This document shows positions 7,054 through 14,880 of a stretch of 34,460 bases of DNA, piece after piece. The stretch comes from Bordetella parapertussis. Lineage in GTDB: Bacteria > Pseudomonadota > Gammaproteobacteria > Burkholderiales > SG8-41. Every line of letters begins with the position of its first letter. Position 1 is the stretch's first letter. The notes beneath the pieces are model-generated. The model did no database searches and was not told the origin of the DNA. It saw nothing but the letters and a program-made list of their open reading frames with translations. Where the stretch lies: contig CAMDRT010000046.1 of NCBI GenBank assembly GCA_945906815.1, positions 1 through 34,460 on the forward strand, read 5' to 3'. The translations under genes were made by a program, and so were the position numbers.

Positions 7054-8015
7054 ACCGCTCGCTACTTTCGTTGCTCGCCGCAACCTTGTTCGCCATCACC
7101 ACCGACGCCCTGAGCTACCCGCAGCGGCCGGTGCGCTGGGTGCTGGGTTTCGCGCCCGGTGGCTCGCCGGATTCGGTGGCGCGCATCGTAACGCCGCAGT
7201 TGACCGCGCAACTCGGGCACTCGATGGTGCTCGATAATCGTCCCGGCGCGAACGGCATATTGGGCGCGGATATCGTCGCCAAATCCAACCCCGACGGTTA
7301 CACGCTGCTGATTACGCCTGGGGCTTTCGCCATCAACCCCAGCATCGCGCGCACGCTGCCGTTTGATGCGATCAAAAGTTTCGAGCCGGTGACCAACATT
7401 GCAACCTCCGAAGCCTTGTTGCTGGCGATACATCCGGCGCTGCCGGCGCAAACCATACAGGAATTGATCCAGCTCGCTAAACGGCCGGGCGCAAATTTGG
7501 CCTATGGCACAGCAGGTGTGGGCAATGTCACGCACCTCGCGGTAGCGCTGTTTGCGGCGCGCACCGGCATACAACTGACCCATGTGCCGTACAAGGGCGG
7601 CGGTCCGATGAGCGTCGCGCTGATCAGTGGCGAAGTGCAGATTGCGATCTCCAATCCGGGCACACTGATCGGCCAAATACGCGCTGGCCGCGTGCGCGCA
7701 CTGGCCTACAACGCTCCAGCACGCTCAAAGCTGCTGCCCAACGTGCCCACCATGATCGAAGCCGGCGTCACCGGCATGGAAATGGATTCCAGTTGGTACG
7801 GCGTATTCGCGCCGGCGAAAACGCCCGCCGTGGTGGTGTCGAAGCTGCACGCAGAGATCAGCAAGGCGCTGGCTACTGCTGTGGTACGTGAAGGCTTGGC
7901 CGCGATCGGCATGGAGCCGGTGGGCAACACGCCAGACGAATTCAGGAAGTACGTCGCAGCATCGATCAAACGCTACGCCGCGTTGGTCAAGCTCGCCGGA
8001 CTGCAGCCGGAGTAA
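7050..8015 (+). CDS. Bug/TctC-family tripartite tricarboxylate receptor (1)
   Basis: A periplasmic solute-binding protein, 321 aa, with a Sec signal peptide at about 1-21. Family marks: YPQRPVRWVLGFAPGGSPDSVARIV, VLDNRPGANGILGADIVAKSNPDGYTLL, THVPYKGGGPMSVALISGEVQI and GRVRALAY. Bug proteins bind carboxylates or related small ligands in a cleft and deliver them to TctA/TctB transporters, or act in sensing. No TctA/B genes are nearby. The ATG overlaps the PA2778 TGA (ATGA), so translation is coupled to a C39-like peptidase gene, an unusual partnership. The ligand is unknown. Confidence 0.93.
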   Translation: MNRSLLSLLAATLFAITTDALSYPQRPVRWVLGFAPGGSPDSVARIVTPQLTAQLGHSMVLDNRPGANGILGADIVAKSNPDGYTLLITPGAFAINPSIARTLPFDAIKSFEPVTNIATSEALLLAIHPALPAQTIQELIQLAKRPGANLAYGTAGVGNVTHLAVALFAARTGIQLTHVPYKGGGPMSVALISGEVQIAISNPGTLIGQIRAGRVRALAYNAPARSKLLPNVPTMIEAGVTGMEMDSSWYGVFAPAKTPAVVVSKLHAEISKALATAVVREGLAAIGMEPVGNTPDEFRKYVAASIKRYAALVKLAGLQPE

Positions 8016-8108
8016 CATGCAAAAATAAATGCGTAATAACAATTGGTTACGTTATTTCAGCGCAGCGCCGCATTGCGCCCGTCCCGCCCCATCTGCTAAA
8101 CAGTGGTG

Positions 8109-9323
8109 ATGCAAACCTCGTTGTTCCGGCACGCCGCCTTCACGCGTTTCTGGGTGGGCGACATCGCGTCAACCATCGCCAATCAGATGCTGGTGCTCGC
8201 CGTCGGCTGGCAAATCTACGACCTCACCAACAGCGCATTGAGTCTGGGGCTGGTGGGGCTTGCGCATTTCGGTGCGCAGTTATTGTTTACCTTTCCTGCA
8301 GGCCACGTCGCCGACCGCTACCACCGGCGGCGCGTCGCTGCTCTTTGCCAGGGCATCCAATGCGCGGCGGCGTTGACGCTGGCTGCGGGCCACGTCGGCG
8401 GCTGGATCGGCGCCGAAGTTATTTACGCCTGCGTGGCGCTGAGCGGCATGGGGCAAACGTTTCAGAACCCGGCCCTGCGTTCGCTGTTGCCGTCGCTGGT
8501 GGGGGTCGAGCTGCTGCAGCGCTGCATCGCGTTTCACGCGGCGGCGAAAAAAACCGCAATCATCGTCGGCCCGGCGCTGGGCGGTGCGGTTTATTGGTGG
8601 GGGGCCAGCGCGGTGTACTTTGGCGCCGCGGCATGCTTCGCCCTGGCAGGCGTGATCATCCTCTGCATCCCCTCGGGGGTCGAGCAGCGCACGCCTGAAC
8701 CGGCGACCCTGCGTTACGCGTTTGGTGGACTCCATTACATCCTGGGCAAGCCCATCATCCTCGGCGCGATCTCGCTGGATTTATTTGCGACCTTGCTCGG
8801 CGGCGCGGTTGCCTTGCTGCCGATATACGCGCGCGACATATTGCAAACCGGGCCGCTGGGGCTGGGCCTGTTGCGCTCGGCGCCCGCGGTGGGCGGCGTG
8901 CTGGCTTCGCTCTACCTGGTGCACTCACCGCTCACCCACAGTGTAGGAAAAGTTCTTTTCCTCTCGGTGGCGCTATTCGGCGTCACCACGGTAGTGTTCG
9001 GATTATCCACGTGGCTGCCCTTGTCGCTGCTGGCACTCGCGCTCATGGGCGCAGCCGATATGGTGAGCGCGGTCATCCGCCTGACACTGGTGCAACTGGA
9101 AACCCCCGCCGCGATGCGCGGTCGCGTCAGTGCCGTGCATTCGCTGTTTACCGGAACCTCTAACCATCTCGGCCAGTTTGAATCGGGCGTCACCGCCGCA
9201 TGGTGGGGCACCGTGCCCGCAGTCGTCGTCGGCGGCGTCGGCACGTTGCTGGTGGTCGGGCTGTGGATGCGCTGGTTTCCGGACCTGATCAAACGCGAGA
9301 CGATAGTGCAACCGCGTCAGTGA
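8109..9323 (+). CDS. MFS transporter, EntS-like (MFS_3)
   Basis: An inner-membrane secondary transporter of about 404 aa with roughly 12 hydrophobic helices. The N-terminus LFRHAAFTRFWVGDIASTIANQM and the loop between helices 2 and 3 (PAGHVADRYHRRRVAALCQG) are typical of the MFS_3/EntS exporter branch. The C-terminal half has LETPAAMRGRVSAVHSLFTGTSNHLGQFESG, also a branch hallmark. Members export siderophores, drugs or metabolites by proton antiport. The ATG at 8109 is preferred; GTG codons just before it also keep the frame. It follows the Bug gene by 93 bp in the same direction, so it may be partly co-transcribed. The substrate cannot be deduced. Confidence 0.85.
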   Translation: MQTSLFRHAAFTRFWVGDIASTIANQMLVLAVGWQIYDLTNSALSLGLVGLAHFGAQLLFTFPAGHVADRYHRRRVAALCQGIQCAAALTLAAGHVGGWIGAEVIYACVALSGMGQTFQNPALRSLLPSLVGVELLQRCIAFHAAAKKTAIIVGPALGGAVYWWGASAVYFGAAACFALAGVIILCIPSGVEQRTPEPATLRYAFGGLHYILGKPIILGAISLDLFATLLGGAVALLPIYARDILQTGPLGLGLLRSAPAVGGVLASLYLVHSPLTHSVGKVLFLSVALFGVTTVVFGLSTWLPLSLLALALMGAADMVSAVIRLTLVQLETPAAMRGRVSAVHSLFTGTSNHLGQFESGVTAAWWGTVPAVVVGGVGTLLVVGLWMRWFPDLIKRETIVQPRQ

Positions 9324-9424
9324 ACCTAGAAAAAGCATTTGGCCACAGCGTCTCCCTATCCTGCGCGTGGGTTAGGCGTTCGCAAACCAACATGGAGCAG
9401 AGTGTTTTGTTTCTTGTGAGTTAG

Positions 9425-9590
9425 CGTAGGGTGGGCAAAGCGCAGCGTGCCCACGCGGTTCCTCCGGGTGAGATTAACAGTGAAGAAGAAGGTGGCGCCG
9501 GTGGCAAGACTGCGCCGGTAACGTGACATGCGGCGATGCTAATCCGCGCCTGTTCGCCGCGTGGGCACGCTGCGCTTTGCCCACCCTACG
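9425..9590. repeat. REPIN: two inverted GTAG-type REP elements
   Basis: A 33-bp sequence at 9425-9457 recurs as an exact reverse complement at 9558-9590, 100 bp away. Each arm has a GTAG tetranucleotide followed by a hairpin whose stem is GTGGGCA/TGCCCAC with a 10-nt loop. GTAG plus hairpin, in inverted pairs, is the signature of REP/BIME elements mobilised by RAYT (Y1 transposase-like) proteins; no RAYT gene is in the window. Confidence 0.85.
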
Positions 9591-9701
9591 GCGAAGCCTT
9601 ATGCAACGACGCGGTACCAGAGAAACGCCTCCCCTTTCAAGGGGGAGGATGGGAGGGGGATGGGGTAATGTCGCGCGCATGCCACCCCATCCCCACCCTA
9701 G

Positions 9702-9770
9702 CCCTCTGCTTCGCTTCAAGTGTGCCCTTGCCCTTGAACGGCAAGGGCACACTTGAAGCGGAGCAGAGGG
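9702..9770. repeat. 31-bp near-perfect inverted repeat
   Basis: The arms at 9702-9732 and 9740-9770 pair with one mismatch around a 7-nt loop, a very stable hairpin. The right arm and its flank (9732-9802) are copied at 34272-34342. The bases before it (about 9627-9700) are G/C-homopolymer rich, of the ctccccctt...aaggggg type common as dispersed repeats in betaproteobacteria. Confidence 0.8.
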
Positions 9771-9815
9771 AATGTCTCATGAATTGCGAAGCACTACACT
9801 AGAAAAAGCATTTAG

Positions 9816-9935
9816 ACACCGAGAACACAGAGTTTACAGAGGTCAATCAACAAGTCGGAGCGATTGCCCCTCTCGCCAAACAATTGCGTGTGACGAGCGC
9901 GTGCAAGCACTTGTTTGCTCTGTGTTCCTCGGTGT
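9816..9935. repeat. Imperfect inverted repeat (accgagaacacagag type)
   Basis: The 17 bases at 9816-9832 pair with 9918-9935 with a single extra base. It lies downstream of the aldehyde dehydrogenase stop (9964, minus strand) and resembles widespread intergenic repeats of proteobacterial genomes. With the entries above it accounts for most of the gene-free stretch 9324-9963; I see no gene there. Confidence 0.6.
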
Positions 9936-9963
9936 TCTCTGTGGCTGATTTGCCGGTTTGACG

Positions 9964-11403
9964 CTACAGGCCTGCCTGCGTCACAAACTTCCCGACCAGG
10001 TATGGCTCCAGCGCTTCAGTGCCGCCTTCCGAGCCGTAGCCTGAATCCTTCACCCCGCCGAACGGCACCTCTGGTAGTGCAAGGCCCAAGTGGTTGATAG
10101 TGATCATGCCGGTTTCGACTTGTGAGGCGATGGCGTTGGCGGTTTTCGCCGAGCGCGTCCACGCGTAAGCTGCGAGGCCGTAGGGCAGGCGATTGGCTTC
10201 GCTCACCGCATCGTCGAAAGTCTTGAACGGGTTGATGATGGCGAACGGGCCGAAGGGCTCGGTATTCATCGCTGCTGCGCTGGTCTCAAGTTCAGTAAAC
10301 ACGGTGGGCTCGAAGAAGTTGCCTTTTTCACCGATAGGAAAGCCGCCGGTTTGCAGTTTGCCGCCGTGCTTCTTTGCGTCTTCCACGTTGCTGATCATCG
10401 CGCTTTGGCGGCGCGGATTGGCGAGGGTGGCCATGCGGGTATCGGTGTCGAAGCCGTCACCGACTTTGACTGCCTTGCTGCCTTCGACGAACTTCTCGAC
10501 GAACTGTTTGTAGACGCCTTCCTGCACCAGAAAGCGCGTGGGGGACACGCACACCTGCCCCGCGTTGCGGTACTTCATGAACGCCATGGTTTTCGCCGCG
10601 ATGTCGATATCGGCGTCGTCAAAAATGATCACCGGCGCGTGGCCGCCGAGCTCCATGGTGGCGCGCTTCATGTGCTGGCCGGCCATGCCCGCCAGCAATT
10701 TGCCCACCGGCGTGGACCCGGTAAATGTGATCTTGCGTATCACCGGATGCGGGATCAGGTAGCTCGAAATTTCCGACGGGCTGCCGTAGACCAGATTAAT
10801 CACGCCCGCCGGTACGCCGGCATCGACGAACGCGCGCACCAACTCCGAGGGCGACGCGGGTGTTTCTTCCGGCGCTTTCAGAATAATCGAGCAGCCGGTG
10901 GACAGTGCCGCGGACAACTTGCGCACCGCCTGATTGATCGGAAAATTCCACGGGGTAAAGGCGGCCACCGGGCCCACCGGTTCTTTCACGACTAACTGAT
11001 ACACGCCTTCCGCACGCGCGGGGATCACGCGTCCGTAGGCGCGGCGGCCTTCTTCAGCGAACCAGTCGATGACATCCGCACCAGCGAGGCATTCCAGCTT
11101 GGCTTCGGCCACGGGCTTGCCTTGCTCCAGTGTCATCAGCGGCGCGATCTTGTCGGCGCGCTCGCGAAAAATGTCCGCGGCCTTGCGCATGATCTTGCAA
11201 CGCTCGAATGCGGACACCTTGCGCCACACTTTGTAGCCTTGGTCGGCGGCCTCGAGCGCACGGTCGAGGTCGGCTTTTTCAGCGTAGGCGACCGTGCCTA
11301 TGTGCGCATGCGTGGCGGGGTTGACCACGGGCAACGTGCGGCCTGATGCGGCGGGACCCCACACGCCGTTGATGAATAGCTGAGTGTCTTGATAGGCGGG
11401 CAT
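9964..11403 (-). CDS. NAD(P)-dependent aldehyde dehydrogenase (succinate-semialdehyde type)
   Basis: A cytoplasmic ALDH, 479 aa from the ATG at 11403 (MPAYQDTQLFINGVW...). Conserved residues: N153 in PWNFP, K176 in ILKAPEE, the FTGSTPVGK nucleotide loop (227-235), catalytic E251 in MELGGHAP and nucleophile C285 in GQVCVSP. The NAFTPWNFP..., LEQGKPVAEA and C-terminal FGGVKDSGYGSEGG patterns place it near the succinate/glutarate/2-oxoglutarate-semialdehyde dehydrogenases (GabD branch). It oxidises an aldehyde to an acid. It is divergent from the SDR-LDH2-Bug operon, with a 151-bp shared regulatory region, so a common pathway is plausible. The exact substrate is not determined. The frame extends upstream to 11541 but that part is not ALDH-like. 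Confidence 0.92.
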   Translation of the reverse strand: MPAYQDTQLFINGVWGPAASGRTLPVVNPATHAHIGTVAYAEKADLDRALEAADQGYKVWRKVSAFERCKIMRKAADIFRERADKIAPLMTLEQGKPVAEAKLECLAGADVIDWFAEEGRRAYGRVIPARAEGVYQLVVKEPVGPVAAFTPWNFPINQAVRKLSAALSTGCSIILKAPEETPASPSELVRAFVDAGVPAGVINLVYGSPSEISSYLIPHPVIRKITFTGSTPVGKLLAGMAGQHMKRATMELGGHAPVIIFDDADIDIAAKTMAFMKYRNAGQVCVSPTRFLVQEGVYKQFVEKFVEGSKAVKVGDGFDTDTRMATLANPRRQSAMISNVEDAKKHGGKLQTGGFPIGEKGNFFEPTVFTELETSAAAMNTEPFGPFAIINPFKTFDDAVSEANRLPYGLAAYAWTRSAKTANAIASQVETGMITINHLGLALPEVPFGGVKDSGYGSEGGTEALEPYLVGKFVTQAGL

Positions 11404-11554
11404 GGCGATAGTCTCTGGTGGTGTTGAGAAATAAGGTGAAAGTGAGCGCGAAGGATACTTGAGAATGCGCAAACGTGCTCTTGTTGCGAGCTTTCGGTGT
11501 AGTCTCGGTATACTTGCGGTTTCCAGTCTGTCGATATTCAAAGGGAGAATTCAA
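11404..11554. promoter_or_regulatory. Divergent regulatory region, ALDH / SDR operon
   Basis: A 151-bp spacer between divergent starts. For the SDR side there is a clean -10 TATACT (11509-11514) with a possible -35 TTGCGA 19 nt upstream (11484-11489), and GGGAG 7 nt before the ATG at 11555. No regulator gene adjoins. Confidence 0.4.
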
Positions 11555-12523
11555 ATGCATCTGCAAGGAAAAGCAGCAGTAGTGACGGGAGCGGGCCGTG
11601 GCATAGGGCGCGCGATAGCAATGTTACTGGCCAAGGAAGGCGCCAGCGTGATCGTGGTTGATCCGGGCGTGGGCCGTGGCGGCGAGAAAACCGAGGAGCG
11701 GCCGGCCGATGACGTGGTCGCCGAAATCGTCGCCGCCGGCGGCAAGGCGCAGGCCAATTATGATTCGGTGTCCGATTACCTCAAAGCCGGGCTGATGATC
11801 AAGCAGTGTGTGGATGCTTACGGCAAGATTGATATCCTGGTCAACGTTGCTGGCAATCTGCGCGAACGCATGATCTGGAACATGTCCGAAGACGATTTTG
11901 ATGCGGTGATCTCGGTACATCTGAAAGGCAACTGGAACACCTGCCACCACGCGGTGAAATACATGCGGCAGGCCGGGCATGGACGCATCATCAATTTCTC
12001 CTCCGACGCCTTCAAAGGTTCGGTCGGGCAGTGTAACTACAGCGCGGCCAAGGCCGGGATCATTGGCCTGACACGCTCGATTGCCAAGGAAACCTACAAG
12101 AATGGCATTACTGCTAACGCCATCTGCCCGTCAGCCGATACGCGCATGACACTGACGCCCGAGGTGAAAGAAAATCGCCGCCGTAAATTCGAAGCGGGCT
12201 TGATGACCAAGGAGCAGTACGATCTCACGCTGGTCAATCGCGGCCCGGAATACGTCGCGCCGATGGTGGCGTATCTCGCGACGGACCATGCGGATTACAT
12301 CAATGGTCAGGTTATCCACGTCGAGCGCGGACGCATTAACACCGAAATTTTTGGCGACGACTTCAAATTCCTGCATAAGGGTGACGACGGGATGTTCACG
12401 ATAGACGAGTTGATGGAGACCGTGGCGGGCTCGCTGATGAGCGGCATTGTGCCGGTGGTACCGCCGGTGAAAATGGCGGACGCAGTCAGCGCCGGCGCGG
12501 CGAAGCGGGAAAAGGCGGCTTGA
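11555..12523 (+). CDS. SDR-family oxidoreductase with extended C-terminus
   Basis: A Rossmann-fold short-chain dehydrogenase of 322 aa, longer than the usual ~250. Nucleotide motif TGAGRGIGRA at 11-20, NVAG (in place of NNAG) near 98, active-site Ser in INFSSDAFKG, and the catalytic YSAAK motif. The extra ~60 C-terminal residues (FKFLHKGDDGMFTIDELMETVAGSLMSG...) resemble SDRs related to the dehydrogenase half of peroxisomal-type multifunctional enzymes. The likely reaction is NAD(P)-linked oxidation of a hydroxyl group. GGGAG 7 nt before the ATG fixes the start; the frame upstream to 11459 is intergenic. It heads a three-gene run with an LDH2-type dehydrogenase (16 bp gap) and a Bug receptor. 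Confidence 0.88.
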   Translation: MHLQGKAAVVTGAGRGIGRAIAMLLAKEGASVIVVDPGVGRGGEKTEERPADDVVAEIVAAGGKAQANYDSVSDYLKAGLMIKQCVDAYGKIDILVNVAGNLRERMIWNMSEDDFDAVISVHLKGNWNTCHHAVKYMRQAGHGRIINFSSDAFKGSVGQCNYSAAKAGIIGLTRSIAKETYKNGITANAICPSADTRMTLTPEVKENRRRKFEAGLMTKEQYDLTLVNRGPEYVAPMVAYLATDHADYINGQVIHVERGRINTEIFGDDFKFLHKGDDGMFTIDELMETVAGSLMSGIVPVVPPVKMADAVSAGAAKREKAA

Positions 12524-12539
12524 TTGAGCGAGAGGCCCG

Positions 12540-13547
12540 ATGAAAAACATTTCCAACGACAGAGTCGGGCTCAGCGCAGGCGAAGCACAAACACTGGCTG
12601 AAGCAGTGCTCGGGCGTATCGGTTACGACGCCGAGGAAGCGCACATCATCGCCGAGCATGTGGTTGACGCGGCGCTGTGCGGCTACGAATATTCGGGGCT
12701 GCCCAAAATACTCAATGTCGCAGAGCATCGCCAATTGCGCGAACCGCGCCGACCCATGCGCGTGCTGCGCGAGACACCCAACTCGGTGCTCTACGACGGC
12801 GGCAACAACAATGGCATGGTCACCATGTTCCGCGCCACGCAAGTCGCCATCGCCAAGGCGCGCGAGCAGGGCATGGCGGTGGTGGGTGTCAACAATTCCT
12901 GGGTCAGCGGCCGCAGCGCGCACTACGTCGAAATGGCCGCACGCGCCGGCATGGTGGGTATCCACAGCGTTAGCAGCAACGTGCATGTGGCTGCGCCGGG
13001 TTCGATCGGCGCTGCCACCGGCACGAATCCCATCGCCTTCGGCTTTCCCACGTTGCAGGAACCGTTCGTCGTGGATATGGGCGCTGCGGCGTTCATGGGC
13101 ACCGATCTTATTTTTCAGCAGCGCCGCGGCGGGGTGTTGCCCGAAGGCGTTGCGCTTGACGCGCAGGGCCAGCCCACGCGCGACCCCGCGCAAGTGGCTA
13201 CGATACTGCCGTTCGGTGGTTACAAGGGTTTTGCACTGGCGATGGCGATGCAGGCGCTCGGCGTGCTCGCGGGCGCGGGTCTTGGCGATGACAAAACCTA
13301 TGGCTACCTGATCATGGTGATCAACCCCGAACGTATGCTGCCGGGCGATGATTTTCGCCGGCACATGAGTGAGATGCTGGCAAAAGTCAAAGCCGTGCCA
13401 CGCCAGCCCGGTGTCGATGAAATACGGTTGCCGGGGGAGCGCTCGGCGCGCGAGCGCAGCCGCCATGTGCGAGACGGTATCGAGATCGACCGCAAGATTT
13501 ACGAGGCGCTGCTGGCGCTGCCGCAGGGGACGTTGCCGCAGCGTTAG
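12540..13547 (+). CDS. LDH2/malate dehydrogenase (YlbC/ComC-type) family oxidoreductase
   Basis: An NAD(P)-dependent 2-hydroxyacid dehydrogenase family member, 335 aa, normal length. Family marks: SVLYDGGNNNGMV, GTNPIAFGFPT (NADH fold), VVDMGAAAF and FGGYKGFALAMAMQALGVLAGA. The catalytic-loop His of the usual N-S-x-H-x-G motif is not present: the sequence reads NNSWVSGRSAHYVE, with Val where His is expected and a His six residues later. Family members reduce or oxidise malate, lactate, sulfolactate or ureidoglycolate. GAGAGG lies before the ATG. It follows the SDR by 16 bp and precedes a Bug receptor, so an imported 2-hydroxyacid is a reasonable substrate guess. Confidence 0.88.
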   Translation: MKNISNDRVGLSAGEAQTLAEAVLGRIGYDAEEAHIIAEHVVDAALCGYEYSGLPKILNVAEHRQLREPRRPMRVLRETPNSVLYDGGNNNGMVTMFRATQVAIAKAREQGMAVVGVNNSWVSGRSAHYVEMAARAGMVGIHSVSSNVHVAAPGSIGAATGTNPIAFGFPTLQEPFVVDMGAAAFMGTDLIFQQRRGGVLPEGVALDAQGQPTRDPAQVATILPFGGYKGFALAMAMQALGVLAGAGLGDDKTYGYLIMVINPERMLPGDDFRRHMSEMLAKVKAVPRQPGVDEIRLPGERSARERSRHVRDGIEIDRKIYEALLALPQGTLPQR

Positions 13548-13636
13548 TCCTGCACGCATTACATACTTCCGCGCTACTGGCCTGCGATTGAGCGCTCGCC
13601 AGTCGCGGGATACATTGCCCACTCAAGGAGAACCCA

Positions 13637-14608
13637 ATGAAGCGCGCCTTTCATCTCATACTGATGCCCCTGTTGTCATGCACTGCAGCGGGTGTCGCCG
13701 CAGCGGACGCCGCGACAGACTATCCCAAGCGGCCGGTGCGCTTCGTCGCGCCGTTTGTGGCTGGGGGCCCGAGCGACATGCTGTCGCGGCTGCTGGGCCA
13801 GAAGATGTCCGAAAAGTGGGGCCAGTCGGTCATCGTTGACAATCGCGGCAGCGCAGGCGGTCTGGTCGGCTTCGAGATCGGCGCGAAGGCGGCGCCGGAC
13901 GGCTACACCTTGCTGCTCGCCAACGGCGCAGGGCTCACCATTAACCCGAGCGTGTATCTGAAGCTGCCCTACGATCCCCAGCGTGACTTTCAGCCCATCA
14001 CGCAGGTCACCTCCGGGGCGTATTTCATGGTGACCCCGCCATCGGTCCCGGCTAAATCCGTGCCGGAGTTCATCGCCCTCGCCAAAGCCAAGCCGGGGCA
14101 GCTCAATTTTGCGGCGACTGGAACCAATAACCTGCTGGCGGCAGAACAGTTCAACTATATGGCCGGCGTCAAGACGGTGGCCGTGAACTACAAAGGAACC
14201 GGGCAGGCGCTCACCGCCATCATGAGCGGGGAAGTGCAGATGTTTATTATCAGCCCGCTGATCGCCATCGCGCAGGTCCATGCGGGAAAGCTGCGGGCGC
14301 TCGGAGTGACGGGATTAAAGCGCAGCCCCGCGCTGCCGGATGTGCCGCCCATCGCCGACACTTTGCCTGGCTACGAGAACATCACCTGGCACAGTGTGAT
14401 CGTTCCCGCTAAAACGCCACAGCCGATCGTCGCCAAGCTGTCGCGCGAGCTGATGGCGATCATCCGGCAGCCAGAGGTGCAGGAGCGCTTATCCACACAG
14501 GGCCTGGATGCCGTGGGCTCTACACCGGAAGTTCTCGCTGCGCTGATCAAGGCCGAAACGGTGATGTACGCCAAGCTGGTCAAGCAGATTGGCCTGCAGC
14601 CCCAGTAG
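13637..14608 (+). CDS. Bug/TctC-family receptor (2)
   Basis: A 323-aa periplasmic binding protein. Signal peptide at 1-23 (MKRAFHLILMPLLSCTAAGVAAA). Family marks are YPKRPVRFVAPFVAGGPSDMLSRLL, VDNRGSAGGLVGFEIGAKAAPDGYTLLL, AVNYKGTGQALTAIMSGEVQM and GKLRALGVTGLKRS. AAGGAG lies 7 nt before the ATG. Last gene of the SDR-LDH2-Bug run (89 bp after the LDH2-type gene), so its ligand is probably the substrate of those dehydrogenases. No TctA/TctB partner is visible. Confidence 0.93.
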   Translation: MKRAFHLILMPLLSCTAAGVAAADAATDYPKRPVRFVAPFVAGGPSDMLSRLLGQKMSEKWGQSVIVDNRGSAGGLVGFEIGAKAAPDGYTLLLANGAGLTINPSVYLKLPYDPQRDFQPITQVTSGAYFMVTPPSVPAKSVPEFIALAKAKPGQLNFAATGTNNLLAAEQFNYMAGVKTVAVNYKGTGQALTAIMSGEVQMFIISPLIAIAQVHAGKLRALGVTGLKRSPALPDVPPIADTLPGYENITWHSVIVPAKTPQPIVAKLSRELMAIIRQPEVQERLSTQGLDAVGSTPEVLAALIKAETVMYAKLVKQIGLQPQ

Positions 14609-14628
14609 TAACGACCTACGCGAGCGTG

Positions 14629-14772
14629 GGATGCCTGTACACCCACGGGGTCGCCTGCTGGTAGGCATGCGCCACGCAATAAATCAGCGCCTCGCTGAAT
14701 GGTTTGCCGACCTCTCGTGTAGCGCGAAGGCTTCGTTGGTGAGGATGGTGCGGTTACACGCGCTATATTGCC
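14629..14772 (-). pseudogene. Amidase remnant (internally deleted copy)
   Basis: Bases 14629-14712 match the last 84 coding bases region of the intact amidase (about 16137-16220) with roughly 13 mismatches. Bases 14712-14772 then match 16542-16602, an internal part encoding ...YSACNRTIL..EAFA. The roughly 320 bp that separate these parts in the intact gene are missing, and the reading frame is broken. It is therefore a decayed duplicate of the neighbouring amidase, in the same orientation, left on the far side of the toxin-antitoxin pair. Confidence 0.85.
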
Positions 14773-14832
14773 GGAACTTTGACAGGTTTTCTGCCCCGTC
14801 ATTGACAATAGTGCCGCCTCTGAAAGTGCGTT

Positions 14833-14876
14833 ATTATTCCCAATATATCCGTATTTGCGGCGTTTTGAGGAATAAT
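14833..14876 (+). promoter_or_regulatory. Possible SD-masking hairpin or operator before the antitoxin
   Basis: ATTATTCC (14833-14840) is complementary to GGAATAAT (14869-14876), which includes the GAGGAATAAT ribosome binding site of the antitoxin ATG at 14881. It could act as a DNA operator for the ribbon-helix-helix antitoxin or as an RNA hairpin that limits translation. TTGACA boxes near 14780-14805 are candidate -35 sites, without a well-spaced -10. Confidence 0.4.
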
Positions 14877-14880
14877 TAAT

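Larger units (their letters stand above)
9326..9813 (+). repeat. Direct 15-bp repeat ctagaaaaagcattt
   Basis: The same 15 bases occur at 9326-9340, just after the MFS stop, and at 9799-9813. They bracket the whole REPIN and inverted-repeat cluster. This may mark the ends of an inserted repeat block or two copies of a small dispersed element. Confidence 0.6.

Noticed and set aside
9523..9802. Small proteins in the 9.3-10.0 kb gap
   Set aside because: The open frames run through the REPIN and G/C-rich repeats, have no ribosome binding sites, and their products are repeat-derived.
12486..13622. Long open frame antisense to the LDH2-family gene
   Set aside because: Its product is His/Arg-rich low-complexity of the kind made by GC-rich antisense frames, has no family marks, and the opposite strand holds a clear conserved enzyme.
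14371..14808. Minus-strand frame across the end of Bug 2 and the amidase remnant
   Set aside because: It mixes antisense receptor codons with broken amidase sequence and has no start signal; the amidase similarity changes frame, so only a pseudogene is reported.
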